Position numbers and translations under genes: made by a program. A stretch of DNA of 37,578 nucleotides, taken from assembly GCA_029262335.1 (NCBI GenBank), contig JAJCZQ010000025.1, positions 1-37,578 of the forward strand. Direction: 5' to 3'. Source of the DNA: Deltaproteobacteria bacterium. GTDB lineage: Bacteria; Desulfobacterota_D; UBA1144; Nemesobacterales; JAJCZQ01. The notes beneath the pieces were generated by a model. It had not been told where the DNA came from and searched no databases. It saw nothing but the letters and a program-made list of their open reading frames with translations. Below, piece by piece: positions 19,022-27,636 of the stretch. Each line of letters starts with the position of its first letter. Position 1 is the first letter of the stretch.

Positions 19022-20912
19022 TGATGAGCTTTTAATACTCAGGATTATCAGTGATATACTGAGCAAAGAAGGCTACGAAGTTAAAACGGCAATAAACTAT
19101 TTTAATGCATCCCAGCTATTAGAATCTGAGAAATTTGATGTAGTGATCACCGATATCCGTATGCCTGAGAAAAGCGGTATCGACCTGCTTACACACGTAA
19201 GGGAAATTAATTCTGATATCCCCGTGATACTTATGACAGGATTTGCTTCCCTGGAGACTGCAGTCGAAGCTGTAAAACAGGGGGCATTTGATTACCTTAC
19301 AAAACCGCTCGATTTTAATAAATTAAAAAGAATTGTTTCACAGTCCATTGAAAGGTTCGGCCTGCTCTCCTCTAATAAGAAACTTGTAAGAGAACTTCAG
19401 GAAGTAAATTCGAACCTCGAGATAAAGGTCAGCGAAAGGACCAGGGAACTTCTGAATATACTTCACAGTGCAAATGAGAGTATCGTTACAACTGATAATG
19501 AATTAATAATAAAAACCGTAAACCCTAAAACAATTGAGATATATGGAAAAGACTGTGTTGGTCAAAAGCTTGATGAACTAATTGGTGGTATTAATTTTGA
19601 AACTATTATTCCCAAAATATTAAATAACTCTTCATACATAACAAAGCACGAAGTTAAATACGGAGAAAAACACCTGGAAATAAGTTTATCCCAGCTAGTT
19701 GATTTTGATACGAAGGAATCATTTGGTGTGATTGTAATTACTGATGATATTACGGACAAGAAGAAACTTGAAATACAGCTTCTTCAGTCAGCAAAGATGT
19801 CTGCAGTTGGACAGCTGGCAGCCGGTGTTGCACATGAATTTAATAATGTGCTGTCAGGAATTGTTGGTTACACGAGCCTTGCGATGTCAAGGAACGATGT
19901 TGAGAAAATCCGCGAAGACCTGAATGTTGTGGACAAAGCATCAAACAGGGCAATCGAGGTTGTAAGGAAACTGCTTGCTTTCTCAAGACAAAAAGATGAA
20001 AAGTACACACTTAGTAATATTGATGAAGTGATAGATGATTCACTTTCACTTGTCAGCAATACCCTTAGCAAGGAAGGCGTAAAAATAATCAAACACTTTG
20101 GCAAGACACCTCCTGTAAAAGTAAATCAAAATGAAATACAGCAGGTTGTTCTCAACATGGTAATTAATGCTAAACACGCAATAGATGAAAATGCCGAGCT
20201 GTCATATGAAGATAAAGTTATTGGTGTTACAACCGAAGCAGTTGACGGTTTTGTGAAAATGGATATTTCAGACACAGGTGTTGGCATTCCACGTGAGAAC
20301 ATACCAAAAATATTTGAGCCGTTTTTTACTACAAAAGACAGAAACAGCAAAGAGCCTGGTACGGGTCTTGGACTACCCATTACTTATGCCATTATTGAAA
20401 GACATGGCGGCAGTATTGATGTGGATAGTGAAATGGGAAAAGGGACTACCTTTACTATTTGGATTCCTTTTGACCAGCCATTTACCAATGGCAATGTTCC
20501 TCAGATCATAGATATGGATCAAAAAGAACAGATTGAGTCTGCCAGAAAGGCAAATATTCTTGTTGTTGATGATGAGCTTTATATTGGTGACCTGATAAGG
20601 GATTCCCTTAAGGACCAGGGCCACAATGTTACTGTTTTAAGCAACGGTGAAGAGGCTATAGACAAATTTAAGGAACACCATTTTGATATAGCTTTTATTG
20701 ACTACATGCTCCCCGGATGCACCGGCCTTGAAGTAATTAAACAGATTAGGGGACATAACCCCCATACTTCACTGGTATTGATTACAGGTAGTGTAAATTC
20801 TGCAGTCGCCGAGGCAGCTGTTGCTGAAGGTGCAACTTCATTCTTACAAAAACCATTTACATTTGACCAGATCCGAAATGTTGTTTCAACTGCGATTGGC
20901 CAATACAACTAA
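18993..20912 (+). CDS. hybrid kinase: receiver-PAS-HisKA-HATPase-receiver
   Basis: A cytoplasmic hybrid of about 639 residues. A GTG at 18978 is possible, but the ATG at 18993 has GGAG nine bases upstream and begins exactly at a typical receiver (MDKKKILIVDDE). Receiver 1 (about 5-120) has Asp54 in VITDIRMPEKSG and the Lys of DYLTKPL. A coiled coil and PAS-like domain follow (about 150-265). His281 in GVAHEFNNVLSGIVGY is the phospho-acceptor, with NMVINAKHAI, DTGVGIPRENI and GTGLGLPITYAI in the ATPase. Receiver 2 (about 520-635) has Asp570 in FIDYMLPG and Lys in SFLQKPF. No DNA-binding domain is present, so the final output protein lies elsewhere. The 29-base overlap with the upstream kinase suggests coupling and a phosphorelay between the two. 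Confidence 0.92.
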   Translation: MDKKKILIVDDELLILRIISDILSKEGYEVKTAINYFNASQLLESEKFDVVITDIRMPEKSGIDLLTHVREINSDIPVILMTGFASLETAVEAVKQGAFDYLTKPLDFNKLKRIVSQSIERFGLLSSNKKLVRELQEVNSNLEIKVSERTRELLNILHSANESIVTTDNELIIKTVNPKTIEIYGKDCVGQKLDELIGGINFETIIPKILNNSSYITKHEVKYGEKHLEISLSQLVDFDTKESFGVIVITDDITDKKKLEIQLLQSAKMSAVGQLAAGVAHEFNNVLSGIVGYTSLAMSRNDVEKIREDLNVVDKASNRAIEVVRKLLAFSRQKDEKYTLSNIDEVIDDSLSLVSNTLSKEGVKIIKHFGKTPPVKVNQNEIQQVVLNMVINAKHAIDENAELSYEDKVIGVTTEAVDGFVKMDISDTGVGIPRENIPKIFEPFFTTKDRNSKEPGTGLGLPITYAIIERHGGSIDVDSEMGKGTTFTIWIPFDQPFTNGNVPQIIDMDQKEQIESARKANILVVDDELYIGDLIRDSLKDQGHNVTVLSNGEEAIDKFKEHHFDIAFIDYMLPGCTGLEVIKQIRGHNPHTSLVLITGSVNSAVAEAAVAEGATSFLQKPFTFDQIRNVVSTAIGQYN

Positions 20913-20921
20913 TTATTTTTT

Positions 20922-21260
20922 ATGAGTAAAACTTTCAACATTTATGCAGATAGCGACAAGGTCTATTCCGGAAGTTTCAGTGAGATTCCCGCGGAACATA
21001 AAGAAAAAATCACGGAAGCTCTCACTGAGTGGGGCGATATTCTTAGTAAGGGCGGCCTTAATGAGACAATATACTCACTTCTATTCTGGTATAATAAAAC
21101 TGAACTTGTTTGCCTGAGTTGCAAAGAAAATTTTAAAGAAGGCACCAACTGCAGTTTCTGCGGTAAAGAATTAGAAGAAAATTTTATTCACAAGCGAAAT
21201 GAAAAAATCGACAACCTTCTAAACTATATAGGTATGTTAACACGCCTGGAGATTGTATAA
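20922..21260 (+). CDS. small uncharacterised protein with a zinc-ribbon-like CxxC pair
   Basis: A 112-residue protein that I do not recognise as a named family. The C-terminal half has CLSC and, nine residues later, CSFC followed by GKEL, a spacing that fits a zinc ribbon or zinc knuckle. The N-terminal part (FNIYADSDKVYSGSFSEI) is polar and looks like a beta strand pair. There is no signal peptide or membrane segment. It starts 9 bases behind the hybrid kinase and ends 3 bases before the next small gene, so all three are probably one transcript. Confidence 0.72.
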   Translation: MSKTFNIYADSDKVYSGSFSEIPAEHKEKITEALTEWGDILSKGGLNETIYSLLFWYNKTELVCLSCKENFKEGTNCSFCGKELEENFIHKRNEKIDNLLNYIGMLTRLEIV

Positions 21261-21263
21261 ATT

Positions 21264-21545
21264 ATGAAGTTAATTGTTAAAGGTCAGGTATTTCCCAAGG
21301 TATGGGAAATTGCCAACAGTATAAAAAAACTGAGGGACGAAAGAAAACAGGTAAACCTTGGCGCATCATCAGTTGGTTTTTCGGTGTATGAAGTGGAACT
21401 TCCGGATACATCTGTAAAGTCCGGGAACTTTATTGATACCCCTCAGGGTGTAAGGCTTTACTTTTGTGAAGGCAATCAGTACGGGATCGATTACCTTATA
21501 TCTGAAATAGATAACGACCCCATTACCTCAAAACATTTTAACTAA
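21264..21545 (+). CDS. small uncharacterised 93-residue protein
   Basis: I do not recognise this protein. It begins MKLIVKGQVFPKVWEIANSI, contains a basic helix (KKLRDERKQ) and then a beta-like portion (SVGFSVYEVELPD; GVRLYFCEGNQYGIDYLI). There is no signal peptide or membrane segment. It is 3 bases behind the zinc-ribbon-like gene and convergent with the class V aminotransferase, which ends 4 bases away, so this is the end of the signalling transcript. Confidence 0.68.
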   Translation: MKLIVKGQVFPKVWEIANSIKKLRDERKQVNLGASSVGFSVYEVELPDTSVKSGNFIDTPQGVRLYFCEGNQYGIDYLISEIDNDPITSKHFN

Positions 21546-21549
21546 AACT

Positions 21550-22686
21550 TTATTTGCCCAGCAGTTCTGTTGCTTTTGTAACTCCGGCCCCAAAATCAAA
21601 GTCATGACCCAGAGTTTTTAATGTTGATTCGATTGCTGAGATAATTGCAATTGTATCAGTAGCTTCAATATCACCAATATGTGAAAATCTGAATATCTTG
21701 CCCTTGGCCTGGTCCTGCCCGCCGGCAATAGTCATTCCAAAATTTTCTTTAAGTCCTTTTACTATAGGCCCGGCCCCTATACTTTCAGGTGCAACTCCAA
21801 CAGTAAGGGCAGTACTGTGTGAATCCTTTGCAAAAAGCTCCATATTCATTGCCTTTAGTGCTTCCCTTGATGCATGGGAAAGGTTGGCATGCCTGCCGTG
21901 CAGATTGTCTATTCCCTCAGCCCTGAATCTTCTAAGTACTTCATTCAGTCCGATTATAAGTGTTACCGCCGGAGTCCAGGGAGTAGTATTTTTTTCTGCA
22001 CTCTTTAATGCAGCTTTGAGATCAAAATAAAAATTTGGAAGATCTGATGTCTCACTGAATTTCCATGCCTTTTGACTAAGTGCTATAAAGGCAAGTCCCG
22101 GCGGAAGCATAAAAGCTTTTTGCGAGCCGCCGACAAGCACGTCTATACCAAGTTCATCAAAGTTCAGAGGAAAAACGCCAACTCCTGTGATTCCATCAAC
22201 AATCAGGATTACGTTGTCTCTTTGGTTTGTAATTTTAGCTATTTCGTCTGTAGGGTGTTTAACACCGGTTGAAGTTTCACTTGCCTGTAGAAGTACTGCT
22301 TTTATTGAAGGGTCATTGTCGAGTGCTTCTTTAACTGCATCCGGGTCTACTGCTGTTCCCCATTCAACGACTATTTCTTCTACTTCAAGTCCATAAGCTC
22401 TTGCAATTTTTCCCCATCTTTCTCCAAATTTACCGCCGTTTATAACAAGAACCTTATCGCCTTTTGAGAGTGTATTAACAATAGCGGCTTCCATTGCGCC
22501 AGTCCCGGAGGAAGCGAGTACAAATACTTCTTCCTTTGTCTGGTAAATATATTTTAATCCATCTCTTACCTCTTCAAATATGCTTTCAAATTCAGCAGTC
22601 CTGTGATGGATAATTGGTTTTGCCATTTCTATTAATACTTCACTTGGCACGGGAACCGGCCCTGGTGTAAATACATATTTTTTCAC
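21550..22686 (-). CDS. class V aminotransferase (alanine-glyoxylate/serine-pyruvate type)
   Basis: A 378-residue fold-type I PLP enzyme of class V. It begins with the typical FTPGPVPVPSEVLIEMAKPI HHR-type start, has SGTGAMEAAI for phosphate binding, VDGITGVG with the PLP-pyridine Asp, and GGSQKAFMLPPG with the PLP lysine. The C-terminal segment GGQDQAKGKIFRFSHIGD is the expected substrate-carboxylate region. Relatives transaminate alanine, serine or aspartate with glyoxylate or pyruvate; in many anaerobes and deltaproteobacteria a copy sits beside serA, but serA is not in this window. The start is a GTG with GGGAG upstream on the reverse strand. It is divergent from prfB. Confidence 0.92.
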   Translation of the reverse strand: MKKYVFTPGPVPVPSEVLIEMAKPIIHHRTAEFESIFEEVRDGLKYIYQTKEEVFVLASSGTGAMEAAIVNTLSKGDKVLVINGGKFGERWGKIARAYGLEVEEIVVEWGTAVDPDAVKEALDNDPSIKAVLLQASETSTGVKHPTDEIAKITNQRDNVILIVDGITGVGVFPLNFDELGIDVLVGGSQKAFMLPPGLAFIALSQKAWKFSETSDLPNFYFDLKAALKSAEKNTTPWTPAVTLIIGLNEVLRRFRAEGIDNLHGRHANLSHASREALKAMNMELFAKDSHSTALTVGVAPESIGAGPIVKGLKENFGMTIAGGQDQAKGKIFRFSHIGDIEATDTIAIISAIESTLKTLGHDFDFGAGVTKATELLGK

Positions 22687-22763
22687 GATAAATTTCTCCC
22701 TAATCAGAGTTGTTAAAATTCAAGAAGCGACTAATCTACCTTACACCGGGTGGAAATCAAACT

Positions 22764-22792
22764 TTGATTGCTATACCAACTGTGGATATTAT
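22764..22792 (+). promoter_or_regulatory. sigma-70-type promoter for prfB
   Basis: TTGATT at 22764-22769 and TATTAT at 22787-22792 are separated by 17 bases, close to the vegetative consensus. The predicted transcript would start near 22799, about 20 bases before the prfB ATG, leaving room for the GAGG ribosome site at 22806-22809. The -35 lies in a short dyad (ATCAAA-C-TTTGAT). Confidence 0.55.
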
Positions 22793-22819
22793 ATATTTTA
22801 TTTTTTGAGGAATAATTTA

Positions 22820-23930
22820 ATGAGCGAAGAAGCAAGATACGACATAAAAGAGCTTAAAATCAGAATAAAATCCATTGGAGACTCTCTTTGACCTTCCTGG
22901 CAAAAAATTCAGAATAAATGAAATTGAGTCAATGTCAGGTGAGACCGATTTTTGGGATGACCGTAACAAGGCGCAGGCTATATTAAAGGAACAGGCCTCA
23001 CTTAAAGAGTCGGTGGAAAACTGGCAGCAGATGAATGATGACCTAGATGATGTGGAAGTCCTTCAGGAACTTTCTAAAGAAGAAAATGATGAAGAACTGA
23101 GGTCTGAGGCCATTCAGAAATATCATGAAATTCTTGCGGCTGTAGAAAAATTTGAATTTAAAAAAGTACTTGGAGATGTAGATGACCCGAGAAATGCTAT
23201 TGTCTCCATAAATTCAGGCGCCGGGGGTACGGAAGCCCAGGACTGGGCAGATATGCTTTTTAGAATGTACCTGAGGTATGCAGAGAGTAATGGTTATAAA
23301 ACCCAGATACTCGACCTCCAGGACGGCGATGAAGCAGGCATAAAAAGCGCTACAATTATTGTTGAGGGTGAGTATGCATATGGCTATCTGAAAGGAGAAA
23401 GCGGTGTTCACAGGCTTGTAAGAATTTCCCCTTTCGATTCAAATAAACGAAGGCATACATCCTTTGCCTCCGTTTATGTTACACCAGAAGTGGATGATTC
23501 CATTGAAGTAAATATAAATGACAAGGATTTAAGAGTGGATACATTCCGGGCAAGCGGAAAGGGCGGCCAGCATATAAATAAGACCGATTCCGCAATCAGG
23601 ATAACTCATTTGCCGACGGGTATTGTGTCCAGTTGCCAGAATGAAAGGTCCCAGCACCAAAACAGGGCAAATGCCATGAAGATTTTAAAGGCCAAGCTTT
23701 ATGAACTTGAACGTGAAAAACAAAGAGCGCTACTTGATGAAAAAAATTCGGCCAAAATGGAGATCAGCTGGGGAAGCCAGATAAGATCATATGTACTTCA
23801 TCCCTACAGGATGGTAAAAGACCACAGGACAAATTTTGAAGACAGTAATGCTGATGCCGTACTTGACGGGGAGCTTGAAAAGCTGATAAAAAGTTATCTG
23901 CTGTTTAATTCTACGGAGAATCAAGTTTAA
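22820..23930 (+). CDS. prfB: peptide chain release factor 2, with programmed +1 frameshift
   Basis: Release factor 2 (about 369 residues) read across a +1 shift. The first 23 codons run from the ATG at 22820 to CTT at 22886-22888, then meet an in-frame TGA at 22889. Skipping T22889 gives GAC at 22890 and opens the rest of the protein. RF2 recognises UGA/UAA stops in the ribosomal A site. The stop-recognition tripeptide SPF is in VRISPFDSNKR, and the catalytic GGQ is in ASGKGGQHINKTDS. The long acidic N-terminal helices are as expected. Low RF2 lets the ribosome pause at TGA and shift, giving autoregulation, a well known mechanism for this gene. It is followed by nadK after 18 bases. Confidence 0.95.
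22877..22892 (+). promoter_or_regulatory. prfB programmed +1 frameshift site
   Basis: The slippery element CTT-TGA-C (22886-22892) is preceded by an internal Shine-Dalgarno-like GGAG at 22877-22880. In E. coli prfB the element is AGGGGG-TAT-CTTTGAC; here the internal site is weaker and lies five bases rather than three from the slippery codon. Confidence 0.93.
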
Positions 23931-23948
23931 TTATATTTGGAGTAAAAA

Positions 23949-24815
23949 TTGAAAGTAGGAATAATTGGAAAAAGAAATAATACCGAAGTTTACGGGATAG
24001 TTTCAGACCTTGTAAAATGGCTTGATGAAAAGGGTGTTGATTATCTGCTTGATAGTGAACTTGGGAAAAACCTTAAACTAAAAAAATCCGTTAAACAGGC
24101 TGATATACCCAAACATGTAGAGCTTGTAATAGTGTTCGGTGGTGATGGTACATTTCTCAGTGTTTCAAAGCAGGTAAATGAATTTGATATTCCCATACTT
24201 GGAATTAACTCCGGGGGGCTCGGGTTTTTGACTGAGTTTACAGTGAATGAGTTATATCCCATTATGGAAAAAATTGTTAAAGAAGATTACGAGATAGAAG
24301 AAAGGGGAATGCTGTCTGCTTCAGTTTATAAAAAAGACAAGAAATTTGGCAGTTACACAGTTTTAAATGACCTCGTGATTAATAATGGTAAGGTCTCAAG
24401 GATTATTGACCTCGCTATTTATGCCGAGGGTAACCATATTACTACTTTTAAAGCTGATGGTATAATCTTTTCCACTCCGACCGGTTCAACTGCATATTCA
24501 TTATCTGCCGGCGGGCCAATTGCACACCCGACACTTCCTGTAACATTAATTACCCCGATCTGCCCACATATTCTTACAAACAGGCCCCTTGTTGTTTCAA
24601 ACGAGATGGAGATTACTGTAAAAGTATTAACTGAGGGCAGTTCTTATCTTACACTTGACGGTCAGGAAACGGTAAAGGTCGGGTTAAATGACGAGATCAA
24701 ATTAAAAAGGTCCGAATCGACAGTAAAATTAATTAAATCACCTTTCAGGGACTATTTCTCAATCCTGAAAACAAAACTAATGTGGGGAGAAAGATATGGC
24801 CGACTCAACGGATAG
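23949..24815 (+). CDS. nadK: NAD kinase
   Basis: A 288-residue NadK (ATP-NAD kinase), which makes NADP in the cytoplasm. The start is a TTG with TTGGAG upstream. The diagnostic FGGDGTFLSVSKQV (GGDGT) is near residues 64-68, followed by LGINSGGLGFLTEF and the second-domain motifs DGIIFSTPTGSTAYSLSAGG. Length matches the family. Its end overlaps the next gene by 20 bases. Confidence 0.96.
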   Translation: MKVGIIGKRNNTEVYGIVSDLVKWLDEKGVDYLLDSELGKNLKLKKSVKQADIPKHVELVIVFGGDGTFLSVSKQVNEFDIPILGINSGGLGFLTEFTVNELYPIMEKIVKEDYEIEERGMLSASVYKKDKKFGSYTVLNDLVINNGKVSRIIDLAIYAEGNHITTFKADGIIFSTPTGSTAYSLSAGGPIAHPTLPVTLITPICPHILTNRPLVVSNEMEITVKVLTEGSSYLTLDGQETVKVGLNDEIKLKRSESTVKLIKSPFRDYFSILKTKLMWGERYGRLNG

Positions 24816-25164
24816 TAAATTCCTTCATGACTGGGTCATAAGGTCGATCTCTGAAAAATATTCAAGGCTGTATACCGAAATAAAAATTAATCCCGGTGAA
24901 GAACAGAATTTTGAGTTTAACGGGACATATCCCGATGCAGTATTTATTAATTACGAGCAGGTTATCCAGATTGTTGAAGTAGAAACAGCTGAGGATGTGA
25001 ATAAAGACCGGGTCGATCACTGGAAGAAGATGTCAGACCTTGGTGCTCAGCTTCTGATCCTGGTCCCTAAAAGCTCTGAAAAAGAGATGAGAAATCTCTC
25101 TTTTGACAGTGGCCTCGCTGCGAGGGTAAAGATTGGTACTTTTGATGTTGATATAAAGATTTAG
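24796..25164 (+). CDS. uncharacterised 122-residue protein with a PD-(D/E)xK-like core
   Basis: A small cytoplasmic protein beginning at an ATG behind GGGGAGA, inside the end of nadK. The central part reads TYPDAVFI followed, after about 10 residues, by IQIVEVETAEDV, and then RVDHWKKMSDLGAQLLILVP. This alternating strand pattern with PD and E-x-E is like the core of the PD-(D/E)xK nuclease fold, where the third position is normally Lys; here it is Thr, so the site may be non-catalytic or use another residue. I cannot name a family with certainty. The overlap with nadK suggests translational coupling. Confidence 0.75.
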   Translation: MADSTDSKFLHDWVIRSISEKYSRLYTEIKINPGEEQNFEFNGTYPDAVFINYEQVIQIVEVETAEDVNKDRVDHWKKMSDLGAQLLILVPKSSEKEMRNLSFDSGLAARVKIGTFDVDIKI

Positions 25165-25165
25165 G

Positions 25166-26092
25166 TTAACTACCAATTATATTTTTTTCTAACATAGGTG
25201 TTCCCCTAAGAAAATCAGAAACATTTAATCTTTTCCCGCCTTCAATCTGAAGTTCTTCAATACTAAGGGATTTATTTCCTGTTCCGATAACAAGCCTTCC
25301 ATTATTAGAATTAAGTATTTCACCTGGATTTCCTTCCATGTCGTCAACAACTGCTTTAAATATTTTGAGGTTCTTATCCTGGTAAGAAGTAAAAGCTCCG
25401 GGCCAGGGCTGGGTGCCCCTGATAAGGTTTCTTATTTCTATTGCAGACCTGCTCCAGTCGATTTTACCAACATCTTTTTTTATAATAGGAGCAGATGTTG
25501 CTTCATCATCATTTTGCTTTATGGGTTTGATTTCATCATTTTGGCCTTTCTTAATCGTTTCAATTAAAAGGGCCGCACCTATATTGGAAAGTTTTTCGCC
25601 AAGTTCAATTGATGTATCATTTTCACCAATCTCAATCTCTTTCTTTAACAAAATGTCCCCGGTGTCCATACCCTCATCCATAAGCATTGTTGTTATGCCG
25701 GTATTTTTTTCACCATTTATAATTGCCCAGTTAATAGGGGCCGCGCCTCTGTATTTTGGCAGGAGGGATGCATGAACATTTAAGCAGCCGTATTTGGGAA
25801 GCTCAAGAATATTTTTCGGAATGATCCTGCCATAAGCTGTTACGCAGATAAGGTCGGGTTTAAATTCTTTAAGTGTTTCATAAAATTCGTCGGTCCTTAC
25901 CTTTTCAGGCTGAAGTACCGGGATTGAATTAGCTTCTGCTAAAATCTTAACGGGCGGTGAGGTGAGCTTTCTACCCCTGCCGCTAGGCCTGTCGGGTTGG
26001 CAAACAACAGCAACTACGTTGTATTCTGAATCAATAAGTGCCTGGAGTGAAGGTACTGCAAATTCGGGAGTACCCATAAATATAATGTTCAT
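25166..26092 (-). CDS. fmt: methionyl-tRNA formyltransferase
   Basis: A 308-residue Fmt, which formylates initiator Met-tRNA using 10-formyl-THF. It begins IIFMGTPEFAVPSLQALI. The catalytic centre NVHASLLPKYRGAAPINWAI contains the Asn and His; the Asp is in LMDEGMDTGDIL. The C-terminal OB-type domain starts near residue 205 (RNLIRGTQPWPGAFT). The usual partner def is not in the window. It lies 5 bases downstream of rimO on the same strand, so the two are probably co-transcribed. It is convergent with the PD-(D/E)xK-like gene, one base apart. Confidence 0.97.
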   Translation of the reverse strand: MNIIFMGTPEFAVPSLQALIDSEYNVVAVVCQPDRPSGRGRKLTSPPVKILAEANSIPVLQPEKVRTDEFYETLKEFKPDLICVTAYGRIIPKNILELPKYGCLNVHASLLPKYRGAAPINWAIINGEKNTGITTMLMDEGMDTGDILLKKEIEIGENDTSIELGEKLSNIGAALLIETIKKGQNDEIKPIKQNDDEATSAPIIKKDVGKIDWSRSAIEIRNLIRGTQPWPGAFTSYQDKNLKIFKAVVDDMEGNPGEILNSNNGRLVIGTGNKSLSIEELQIEGGKRLNVSDFLRGTPMLEKNIIGS

Positions 26093-26097
26093 AATGT

Positions 26098-27405
26098 TTA
26101 AATTACTGTTCCGTTTAGATCATAGATATCACAGCCGGTAATTTTTATATCTACAATTCTTCCGACAAGTGACTCGTCATTTGTATCAAGATAGGTGATA
26201 CCATCTACTTCGGGAGCCTGAGAGGAAAGCCTTGCAACAAGTTTTCCGTCTTCGATGTTATCAATGATAGCACTTTGTTTAGTCCCAACAAGATCCAGAT
26301 TTTTCTGATATGAAATATCAGACTGCAGCTCCATAAGATTTTCAAGCCTTTGTTCCTTTACCTCTTCATCTACCTGACCGCCTAAAAGTGCCGCCGGCGT
26401 GCCTTCCTCCTGCGAGTATTTAAATGCCCCGGCACGGTCAAACTTATACTCCTCTATAAATTCAAGCAGTTCTTCAAATTCAGTGTCTGTTTCCCCCGGG
26501 AATCCAACAATGAAAGTTGATCTTAGTGTCAGGTCGGGAATTGTCCTTAATCTTTCTATAATATCGATTGTTTTTTGCCTGTTTGTCTTCCTGTCCATAA
26601 GTTTTAGCATTCTGTCATTTATATGCTGCAAGGGCATATCTATATAAGGAAGGATCTTATTGTCTCCGGACATTAGTTCAATCAATGAATCAGTCACGCC
26701 CCAGGGATATAGGTAATGAAGCCTGAGCCAGTCAATATTCTCAATATCTGAAAGTTCCATCAGCATTTTTTCAAGAGTAGTCCCAATATCCCTGCCGAAG
26801 CAGGTCATATCCTGTGCAATAAGGTTGATTTCCCTTACCCCTTTATCACCAAGCTGTTCTATCTCGTTTTTTATAGAGTTGATGGGCCTGCTTTTCATAA
26901 GCCCCCTCATTTTCGGGATAATACAAAATGTACAAGTTCTCGAGCAGCCCTCCGACACCTTTACATATGCACTATGTGAAGATGTCAGCAGTTCCCTCGG
27001 TGAATCGGGATCGTAAAGGGTCCCCTGCGGATTGTTCTTAAAGTCAATCTCGGGAGTATCGAGAAGTTCATCAATTTTATGCAGGCTGCCGGTACCCCAA
27101 AATCCATCTATCTCGGGCATTTCCTGCTTTAACTGCTCCGAATATCTTTCAACAAGGCATCCTGAAAGAATAAACTGCTTACATTTACCGCTTTTTTTAT
27201 ATTCAAGAAGTTCCAGTGCGGTACTTATGGATTCTTTTTTTGCATCTCCAATAAAACCGCAGGTGTTGAGAATTATTACATCTGCTTCATCTTCCGGGAC
27301 TACGGAATAACCTTTTTTCTTTAAATTCCCGGAGATCAGTTCGCTGTCTACAAGATTTTTGGAACATCCAAGAGTCACTATTGATACTTTATTATTTTTT
27401 ATCAT
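26098..27405 (-). CDS. rimO: ribosomal protein uS12 methylthiotransferase
   Basis: A 435-residue radical-SAM methylthiotransferase, which thiomethylates the beta-carbon of a conserved Asp of ribosomal protein S12. The N-terminal iron-sulfur domain starts VSIVTLGCSKNLVDSE (first Cys); the second and third are in ILNTCGFI and SGCLVERY. The radical SAM triad is CSRTCTFC. A C-terminal TRAM domain follows near residue 370. The GCSKNLVDSE start and the size point to RimO rather than MiaB or MtaB. It is upstream of fmt in a two-gene translation operon. Confidence 0.96.
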   Translation of the reverse strand: MIKNNKVSIVTLGCSKNLVDSELISGNLKKKGYSVVPEDEADVIILNTCGFIGDAKKESISTALELLEYKKSGKCKQFILSGCLVERYSEQLKQEMPEIDGFWGTGSLHKIDELLDTPEIDFKNNPQGTLYDPDSPRELLTSSHSAYVKVSEGCSRTCTFCIIPKMRGLMKSRPINSIKNEIEQLGDKGVREINLIAQDMTCFGRDIGTTLEKMLMELSDIENIDWLRLHYLYPWGVTDSLIELMSGDNKILPYIDMPLQHINDRMLKLMDRKTNRQKTIDIIERLRTIPDLTLRSTFIVGFPGETDTEFEELLEFIEEYKFDRAGAFKYSQEEGTPAALLGGQVDEEVKEQRLENLMELQSDISYQKNLDLVGTKQSAIIDNIEDGKLVARLSSQAPEVDGITYLDTNDESLVGRIVDIKITGCDIYDLNGTVI

Positions 27406-27573
27406 TTCACCGGTTCCATGCAGTTTACCATAAAAGAATGCCTATCAACGATTCTTTCCATGCTTAATAAATGTGCAGATTATTTAAAAAAATTAAACTC
27501 AAAAATTATTTCAATAAAAAAAATATTTTGATATCAAGAGCTTATGTAATTTTTTCCAAAAATCAAAGCTATG

Positions 27574-27589
27574 TGGCATTCCGGTTGCT
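27574..27589 (+). promoter_or_regulatory. sigma-54 (-24/-12) promoter of amt
   Basis: TGGCATTCCGGTTGCT matches the RpoN consensus TGGCAC-N5-TTGCT, with the invariant GG at 27575-27576 and GC at 27587-27588 ten bases apart. It is 48 bases before the amt ATG, and a transcript would begin near 27600. This implies NtrC-type control by nitrogen supply. No NtrC-like activator or PII gene is in the window. Confidence 0.88.
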
Positions 27590-27636
27590 CTTTAAAGATA
27601 TAAATAAATAAAAATTGCGGTGGAGGATCAAAAGAG

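Noticed and set aside
22820-22891. prfB as a pseudogene broken by an in-frame TGA
   Set aside because: The stop sits exactly in the CTT-TGA-C element with an upstream Shine-Dalgarno, the standard programmed frameshift of this gene.
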